From Herbidospora solisilvae (GTDB lineage: Bacteria > Actinomycetota > Actinomycetes > Streptosporangiales > Streptosporangiaceae), in contig NZ_WXEW01000005.1 of the NCBI RefSeq assembly GCF_009901565.1, positions 434,001-498,000 of the forward strand: DNA of 64,000 nt, given 5' to 3'. Of this stretch, positions 58,941 through 64,000 are shown piece by piece; the stretch's first letter is position 1, and each line of letters begins with the position of its first letter. The notes beneath the pieces are model-generated. The model was not told where the DNA came from and did not search any database. It saw only the letters and a program-made list of their open reading frames with translations. The position numbers were made by a program, and so were the translations under genes.

Positions 58941-60209
58941 GTGTTCAACAAGAAGAAGTCGAAGAAGAAGCAGAAGGCCCCGGCGCGCCCCACCCAGGGC
59001 CCGCCGGTCCAGGCCCCGGCCAACCAGGTCGCGTGGAACCGCACCGTTCCGGCTCCCGCCTTCGACGGCCCCGCCCATGACTTCATCCAGCGCCGCCCGA
59101 CGCCCAGGATCCCCGTGGAGATCCCCGCGGACATCGAGTTCGACGTCGACTTCGACCTCGAAAGGGATCTCTCCTCCGACGCCGACGGCGGCCCGATCGA
59201 CGAGTTCACCCTCGGCCTCGACGCCGATTTCGACACCGGCTTCGACACCGACGTCGCCCCCGTCGAGACCGTCCCCCAGATCACGACGACCACGACCCGG
59301 CCCACCCTGACCTCGGCACGGGCGCGCTCCCCTCGCGGCTCGCTCGACGACGAGACGCGGGTGAAACTCGACTACCTGCGTGACCTCGACTTCTTCCACA
59401 CCCTGTGGGAGTACTTCTACGACCCGCGGACCGGAGAGATCCGGCCGGACCGCAACCCCAAGCGGGTCTACGGCCTGATGAGCGCCGACCTGACCGACCA
59501 GACCTATCTGGCCACGCCCATCGATCCCGCCGAGGTCCAGGAGTTCGTCGACCTCGGCGTCCAGAGCACCGTCTACTTCTGCGCGCCCCAGGAGTACGAA
59601 GGCGACCTGGAGACCGCGCTCATTCTGGGCGACTACCTCCATGTGATGAACACCGTCGTCTTCTTCAAGGAGGCCGACCTCCACCGGCGGATGCGGCGTC
59701 TGGTCGTCAACGTGCGGTCACAACAGACCGCCCTGCTCCTGGCCAAGAAGTTGTCCCTGGTCTTCGCCGACGGGGAGATCGGCGCCAACTTCGTCAAGTT
59801 CAAGGTGCTCCTCCAGTCCACCAAGACCGACGACCCGCCCAAATACGACAAGCTGGTGCTCTACTACCTCGTCGGCGACGACCCCGGCGACCGCTCCGAC
59901 GTCGTCGGGAGCAGGCTCCTGGCCAAGGTCAGGGACGGCGTCCCGCCCGGTGAGGGCGAGATGAACATGAGTCCCTTCTACTCCCGGGTGGCCTATTTCG
60001 TGGGGTGGGCGGAGGAGCCCAAGCACAACATGCCAGGCGGCCCGACGGACGACAGCTTCACCCAGAGCCGCGCCAGGATCGTCCAGTCGGTGATCGAGAA
60101 CACTCCTGTGGTGGGCACCCCGAAGGAGCTGGCGGTAAAGGTGTACCAGGCCATCGAGAACGCCGGGCTCCCGTGGAAGTCCCCGCACCGCCACGAGGAT
60201 CCCAGCTAG
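58941..60209 (+). CDS. K-rich-tailed protein with HopA1-like domain
   Basis: A 422-residue protein 17 bases after member B. The N-terminus is strongly basic (FNKKKSKKKQKAPAR), followed by a Pro-rich and then an acidic low-complexity stretch (EFDVDFDLERDLSSDADG) to about residue 130. The folded part has LDFFHTLWEYFYDPRTGEI, RRLVVNVRSQQTALLLAKKL, NFVKFKVLLQ, PPKYDKLVLYYLVGDD and DSFTQSRARIVQSVIEN. This order of strands and the late SFxxSRxR segment resemble the HopA1 effector family as I remember it, also seen as partners in some actinobacterial gene clusters. That match is tentative. GTG start at 58941. The stop overlaps that of the convergent member C gene by four bases. Confidence 0.65.
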   Translation: MFNKKKSKKKQKAPARPTQGPPVQAPANQVAWNRTVPAPAFDGPAHDFIQRRPTPRIPVEIPADIEFDVDFDLERDLSSDADGGPIDEFTLGLDADFDTGFDTDVAPVETVPQITTTTTRPTLTSARARSPRGSLDDETRVKLDYLRDLDFFHTLWEYFYDPRTGEIRPDRNPKRVYGLMSADLTDQTYLATPIDPAEVQEFVDLGVQSTVYFCAPQEYEGDLETALILGDYLHVMNTVVFFKEADLHRRMRRLVVNVRSQQTALLLAKKLSLVFADGEIGANFVKFKVLLQSTKTDDPPKYDKLVLYYLVGDDPGDRSDVVGSRLLAKVRDGVPPGEGEMNMSPFYSRVAYFVGWAEEPKHNMPGGPTDDSFTQSRARIVQSVIENTPVVGTPKELAVKVYQAIENAGLPWKSPHRHEDPS

Positions 60210-61171
60210 AGGCCGAGGTACTCGGTCCGGCCGAAGAAGAACGCCACCTTCAGCCGGTCGGACCCGAGCTCCTCCAGCAGCGCCGCCGCCGGGCCGTCGC
60301 CGGGCGGGGCGCCCTCGCCGTATTCGGCGGTGAACAGGGCGACCAGGTCCTCCTCCAGCCGTCCGGCCCGCTCGCGGAACCCCGGATGGGCCAGCACGTG
60401 GAGGAAGGCGTGGGTCAGCAGGGCCCGGTCCGCCGCCGGGACGAAGACCTCCCGCCCCGGGCCGTGGGAGGCGTCCCGGGTGATCAGCCGCCCGACCCGG
60501 CCGGCCAGGCCGGGGTCGGAGTCGAGCACGGCCGGGTCGCCGCCGAGCATGGTCACATAGGCGGCCCGCGCCGCCGCGCCGCCGGGCAGCTCGACGGAGT
60601 CGCGGACGCGGGAGCCCAGGTCGTAACCGTCGTAGAGCGGGCCCTCGTAGCGGTTGCCGGGGAACTCGGCCCGGAGCGCGGCCTGCACGACGGCGCCCAG
60701 GTCGGCGGCGGCCAGCGGGTCGAGCCGGCCTTCGGGGGCGGCGGCGAGGCGGCGGTCGACCTCCTCGGAGATCCACTCATGGCCGGCCGGTACGACGGAC
60801 AGATCGGCGGGCTCCGGCACGGTGAGCGTGGCGGGGAAGACCGCCTCGGTCCAGCCGCTCACCGCCAGCACCTCGCGCTCGAAGGCGGCCTCGCCCGGTT
60901 CGGCGGTGTGGCGGCGGGCGTGGCCGACCAGCCGGGCCACGGCGGGTGTGCGCTGGTAGTCGCCCGGGTTGCGGGTCAGCAGGTGGAGGGCGTGGATCAG
61001 CCAGGCCTGCTGGGGCAGGGACATGGCGGCGACGTCGATCCAGTGGGAGCCGAACGGGCCCTGGCCCAGCAGTTCGGCCTCCAGCGACCGGAACGCCGCC
61101 TCGGCGCCGTCGCGCAGTCGCTCGGCCAGGCTCGGGGGCTCGGTGCCGCGCTTGGTCTTGGTCAGCGCCAT
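60206..61171 (-). CDS. Catalytically altered HExxH-family homologue (member C)
   Basis: A 321-residue paralogue of members A, B and D: short basic start MALTKTKRG, WLIHALHLLTRNPGD, AVSGWTEAVF, GPLYDGYDLGSRV and C-terminal KVAFFFGRTEYLGL. At the zinc site it reads LLTHAFLHVLAHPGF (His254-Ala255-His258), so the catalytic Glu of HExxH is Ala. The loop to the third ligand is about six residues shorter (Glu274 in RLEEDLVALFTA). It may still bind metal but should not hydrolyse peptides; an immunity, chaperone or structural role is possible. Lies 22 bases downstream of member D on the same strand, so probably co-transcribed. Confidence 0.8.
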   Translation of the reverse strand: MALTKTKRGTEPPSLAERLRDGAEAAFRSLEAELLGQGPFGSHWIDVAAMSLPQQAWLIHALHLLTRNPGDYQRTPAVARLVGHARRHTAEPGEAAFEREVLAVSGWTEAVFPATLTVPEPADLSVVPAGHEWISEEVDRRLAAAPEGRLDPLAAADLGAVVQAALRAEFPGNRYEGPLYDGYDLGSRVRDSVELPGGAAARAAYVTMLGGDPAVLDSDPGLAGRVGRLITRDASHGPGREVFVPAADRALLTHAFLHVLAHPGFRERAGRLEEDLVALFTAEYGEGAPPGDGPAAALLEELGSDRLKVAFFFGRTEYLGL

Positions 61172-61193
61172 CTGCGGTCCTCGGGGGGTGGGA

Positions 61194-62687
61194 TCACTGC
61201 GGGTCCATGATCGCCAGGCGTCTGACGTCGCCGAGGAAGTAGCCGATCGCCACGTTGCCCCGGCCGAGCACCTTGGTGATCTGCTGTGCGTCGGCGCCGT
61301 CCTGGCCGTAGCCGACCTTGAGGTAGGCGTCGGGGGCGGGCGTCCACGGCGTGCCGGGGCCGAGGATCAGGTCCCGCACCTCCTGGTCGGCGGCGGCGCG
61401 GTCGGACAGCCGCTGCAGCACCAACGCGGTGAACACCTCGACGAAGCCCTCCTTGAGGATCTGCGGCTGGTGGACGTGCTGGGCGGCGTCGACCACATTG
61501 GGGTGGGTGATCCGGTGCATGAACTCGTGGATCATGGTGCGCGTCATCCGCCACCGCCACTCCGCCCGTGACTGCACGGCCGGGTTCGGATAGCAGGGCA
61601 GCAGGTAGGTCATGCCGTCGGCCGCCGCGTGTTGCGGCGTGTGGTTGATCAGCCGGCCCACCTTCCGGGCGAAGTCGGCGTCGCTCAGCAGGTCGGCGTA
61701 GATCTGCCGGAGCGCCTCCTGGTCGGCCGTCCGGCCCGGGTGGTAGTTCGCCGCCGTCATGGGCGCCTCGTAGGCGGGGTCGCGCCCGACGCGGGTGCCC
61801 CGGTTCTCCATCCAGCCGAGCAGTCCGTCGTGGTCGACGGTCACCTCCTCGGAACTGGTCAGACAACCCGAGTAGGGGACGCCGTAGAGGGGACCGTCGG
61901 CGTATGCCAGCGGGAAGGGGGCCAGCACTTCGCAGACGAATCTCTCCAGGAAGTCGGCGATGCGCCGTATCTCGGTGAAGTCGACCCGTTCGAGCCGCTC
62001 GCCGGGTGGTGGGTCCCACGGCCTGAGCTGCTGGTCGAGCACCCTGGTCAGGGCCTTTCGCAGCCCGGCGCGCAGCAGCTCCGGGTCCAGGGGCCCGATG
62101 ACCTGCGGCCGGCCCGGCAGCCCGCCCGGGAAGTAGAGCCTGTTGAGCGCCGTGAGAATCTGCGGCCTCACCGCCATCGGGACGGCGCACAACGAGGCCT
62201 GCATCCAGCCGCCGCACAACACGACCTCGTTGACGAACCCGTCGCCGGGCGTGCCCGGCGGAGTGAGCACACCGCGCCGGACCACCTTGATCAGCCGCCG
62301 CACGACCGTGGGCAGGTCGACGCCCAGCTCGGTCAGCTTCCCGGCGTTCGCGCCGTAGATCGTCAACGCCCGCACCAGCCATGCCAGCTGGCTCGGGGTG
62401 AACGTCTCCGCCAGCCGCTGGCCGAGGTCGGCGTTGGTCTGGCCGAGCGCCGCGCAGAGCTGCTGGAGAGAGCCGGCCATCCCGACGCGGTTCAGCAGCG
62501 CCGAGGTGTTCCGGTAGTCGATCCGGACGACGATCGAGGTGCCGGGGTAGGCGTGGTCACGCGTCGCCTGCTCCAGCACGGGCAGCGGGTCGATCTCCTG
62601 GATCTCGATCGTCTCGGCGGGCGCCTCGAAGTAGACCGGCTGCGGTTCGCTCCTGCCGACCGGCGAGCGGCTGCGGGACTTCCTCAT
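61194..62687 (-). CDS. HExxH metallopeptidase-like protein (family member D)
   Basis: A 497-residue paralogue. It starts MRKSRSRSPVGRSEP, a basic tail like the other members; a longer in-frame start at 62747 would add 20 residues without resemblance to them. Shared blocks are WLVRALTIYGANAGK, LCGGWMQASL, GPLYGVPYSG, RTMIHEFMHRITHP (His387, Glu388, His391), LKEGFVEVFTALVL (Glu413) and IGYFLGDVRRLAIMDPQ. The 26-residue His-to-Glu spacing is kept. The intact zinc site suggests activity. It leads a two-gene minus-strand unit with member C, convergent to the TcA-like operon. No secretion signal. Confidence 0.82.
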   Translation of the reverse strand: MRKSRSRSPVGRSEPQPVYFEAPAETIEIQEIDPLPVLEQATRDHAYPGTSIVVRIDYRNTSALLNRVGMAGSLQQLCAALGQTNADLGQRLAETFTPSQLAWLVRALTIYGANAGKLTELGVDLPTVVRRLIKVVRRGVLTPPGTPGDGFVNEVVLCGGWMQASLCAVPMAVRPQILTALNRLYFPGGLPGRPQVIGPLDPELLRAGLRKALTRVLDQQLRPWDPPPGERLERVDFTEIRRIADFLERFVCEVLAPFPLAYADGPLYGVPYSGCLTSSEEVTVDHDGLLGWMENRGTRVGRDPAYEAPMTAANYHPGRTADQEALRQIYADLLSDADFARKVGRLINHTPQHAAADGMTYLLPCYPNPAVQSRAEWRWRMTRTMIHEFMHRITHPNVVDAAQHVHQPQILKEGFVEVFTALVLQRLSDRAAADQEVRDLILGPGTPWTPAPDAYLKVGYGQDGADAQQITKVLGRGNVAIGYFLGDVRRLAIMDPQ

Positions 62688-62801
62688 GCAGGACCGTTCC
62701 AAACCCATGGGGAGACGGCTGTGATCTTGGTGGGGGCACGGCTTCATGCTCCACCACTGATCACGGCCGTCAAACTAACCCATAGGCGATAAGTCCGTCC
62801 C

Positions 62802-63722
62802 TTACGCCTGCCCGCAGAGCGCTGTGACGGTGACGGTGACGGTGCCGTTGGTGTTGTTCACCGGGAACAGGACGCTCACGGCGTCGTCGAGCGGCCCGCC
62901 GGTCTGGGAGAAGAGACGCGCCCAGGCGACCGAATGGGGGTTGAGCAGGGCGACGTACTGGGCCGAGACCTGGTAGTCGGAGTCGAGCAGCACCTTGCCG
63001 GAAGGGCACTTGGCGATGGTCGTGCCGGCCGTGTTGGCGGGGAACCTGTTGGTCGCGACGACCTTCTGCAACCCGGCGACGCCATCGGCTCCCCGCTCAC
63101 CCCGCGGCCCCTGATCGCCCTTCGCCCCCTGAGCGCCGGGGAGCCCTTGCTCTCCTCGCGGTCCCGTCGCGCCCTGCGGTCCCGCCTCTCCTCGCGGCCC
63201 CGTCGCGCCCTGCGGTCCCGCCTCTCCTCGCGGCCCCGTTTCTCCTCGCGATCCCGCCTCTCCTTGCGGTCCCGTCGCGCCCTGTGGCCCCGGCGCTCCT
63301 TGTGGTCCGCTTTCTCCTTGTGGTCCGGTCTCTCCTTGCGGTCCGGTCTCTCCTTGCGGTCCGGCGTCTCCTTGCGGTCCCGGGTCTCCCTTCGGACCAG
63401 TGGGGCCCTGTGGTCCGGCCGGACCCTGCGCGCCTGCCGGACCCTGCGCGCCGGTGCGGCCCATCGGGCCGGTGGGGCCGGTCTGGTTCCAGGTGATCTG
63501 CTGGTAGCCCATCGGGCACGTGTCGCCGGGCGGCTCGGTCGGCAGCGGCCGCAACATCGTCTGCTCGATCGGCCCCGGCACGCGGAGCACCCCGTCGGCC
63601 CCGACACAGGCCGTGATCCGCATGTCGTCGGCCACCGCGACCGCCACCCCGGCCCCGCCCGCGACCAGCCCGGCGGTGATGCCCACGGCCAGCCACATCG
63701 CCCGTTCCCTACCGCGACGCAT
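62802..63722 (-). CDS. Secreted or membrane-anchored collagen-like protein
   Basis: A 306-residue protein. The N-terminal segment [20 protein letters not shown] is a signal peptide or anchor. A linker with two Cys ([15 protein letters not shown]) precedes about 45 uninterrupted Gly-X-Y triplets (residues about 82-216, rich in [11 protein letters not shown] and [11 protein letters not shown]). Unlike the larger collagen-like protein, the triplets carry many charged Glu, Arg and Lys residues (KGD, RGE), which favour a stable triple helix. The C-terminal domain of about 90 residues ends [15 protein letters not shown] and is probably a beta-rich trimerisation head. ATG 63722 has GGGGAG upstream. 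Upstream of the HExxH pair on the same strand; any link to the toxin genes is unproven. Confidence 0.85.
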   Translation of the reverse strand: MRRGRERAMWLAVGITAGLVAGGAGVAVAVADDMRITACVGADGVLRVPGPIEQTMLRPLPTEPPGDTCPMGYQQITWNQTGPTGPMGRTGAQGPAGAQGPAGPQGPTGPKGDPGPQGDAGPQGETGPQGETGPQGESGPQGAPGPQGATGPQGEAGSRGETGPRGEAGPQGATGPRGEAGPQGATGPRGEQGLPGAQGAKGDQGPRGERGADGVAGLQKVVATNRFPANTAGTTIAKCPSGKVLLDSDYQVSAQYVALLNPHSVAWARLFSQTGGPLDDAVSVLFPVNNTNGTVTVTVTALCGQA

Positions 63723-63833
63723 GTCGTCTCCCCTGTCGAAGGTGGTGTTCCACGCTAGGGAGGGGCAGGGCGGGAGGACGTCCCCCTGGCGGATCGGGAA
63801 GGTCATCCGGCAGGGGGATCTCGTCGCTCTCGT

Positions 63834-64000
63834 TCAGCTCTGGGCGGGGGCCAGCCGGTCGCGCAGGCGGCGGCACTCGCGGGTGAAGCGGCTCCGGCCC
63901 GTGCGCGCCGCGAGGGCGGTGATCTCGGGGATCTCGCCGGTCGCCCCGATCCACGACGCGACCTCGGTCGCGAAGGCGACCGCCTCCGACTGGGGGGTGG
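63834..64000 (-). CDS. Partial CDS, C-terminus only
   Basis: The last 54-55 codons of a minus-strand gene entering from the right edge. The peptide SEAVAFATEVASWIGATGEI continues with a helical Arg-rich end (TRECRRLRDRLAPAQS) before a TGA. Codon bias is normal for the window. No family can be named. It lies 111 bases upstream of the collagen-like gene on the same strand. Confidence 0.6.
   Translation of the reverse strand, partial: TPQSEAVAFATEVASWIGATGEIPEITALAARTGRSRFTRECRRLRDRLAPAQS

Noticed and set aside
63090-63480. Second repetitive stretch, possible CRISPR or minisatellite
   Set aside because: Also coding Gly-X-Y repeats of a collagen-like protein with intact frame.

Overview
The window is very GC-rich, has strong G/C bias at third codon positions, many GTG starts and many ATGA/GTGA start-stop overlaps. 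Together with PadR, LysR and FadR-type GntR regulators, an actinobacterial-type LigD polymerase homologue and PimB-like glycosyltransferases, this points to a filamentous actinomycete. A Streptosporangiales-like genome is a guess that cannot be proved from the sequence alone. No rRNA, tRNA, CRISPR array, transposase or phage gene was recognised.

Left arm (1-10 kb): a FadR-type GntR regulator and an OFA-type (oxalate/formate antiporter family) MFS transporter lie on the minus strand. They are divergent from a tight plus-strand operon of sucC-like, sucD-like, hydroxypyruvate isomerase, tartronate semialdehyde reductase, glyoxylate carboligase and a divergent aldehyde dehydrogenase. Two copies of a dyad operator sit in the shared promoter. 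Read together, this is a glyoxylate-to-glycerate module. With the CoA ligase, the aldehyde dehydrogenase and the OFA carrier it may begin from oxalate or another C2 acid. The carboligase has Glu where E. coli Gcl has Val51.

Middle (10-43 kb): assorted chromosomal genes include a membrane/beta-propeller-like protein, two DHFR-like proteins, several MFS transporters, two GT4 glycosyltransferases, a LigD-type primase-polymerase, a carotenoid oxygenase with a divergent PadR gene and operator repeats, a HEAT-repeat protein, Nudix, CadD and YnfA proteins, and an NAD-dependent formate dehydrogenase with a LysR gene. A complete minus-strand L-arabinose operon follows: furanose-type ABC transporter (ytfQ-ytfR-ytfT-yjfF order) then araB-araD-araA, with two LacI-type operators and a terminator-like attenuator after the binding-protein gene. 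Next come a secreted His-rich collagen-like protein, an aldo/keto reductase, a DHA2 transporter and a kinase/metallopeptidase-like/class III aminotransferase fusion.

Right arm (43-64 kb): this is the most unusual part. A 4271-residue TcA-like toxin subunit carries two blocks of hemopexin-like repeats (about two dozen, then about seven) inside an otherwise recognisable TcA frame. No TcB or TcC gene is present. It is followed by two HExxH proteins and a K-rich-tailed protein with HopA1-like features. Convergent to these are two more members of the HExxH family, one with the catalytic Glu replaced by Ala. A second collagen-like secreted protein closes the region. The working hypothesis is an injection or toxin system in which the giant TcA-like protein handles metallopeptidase-type and HopA1-like cargo. 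Cargo status is inference only.
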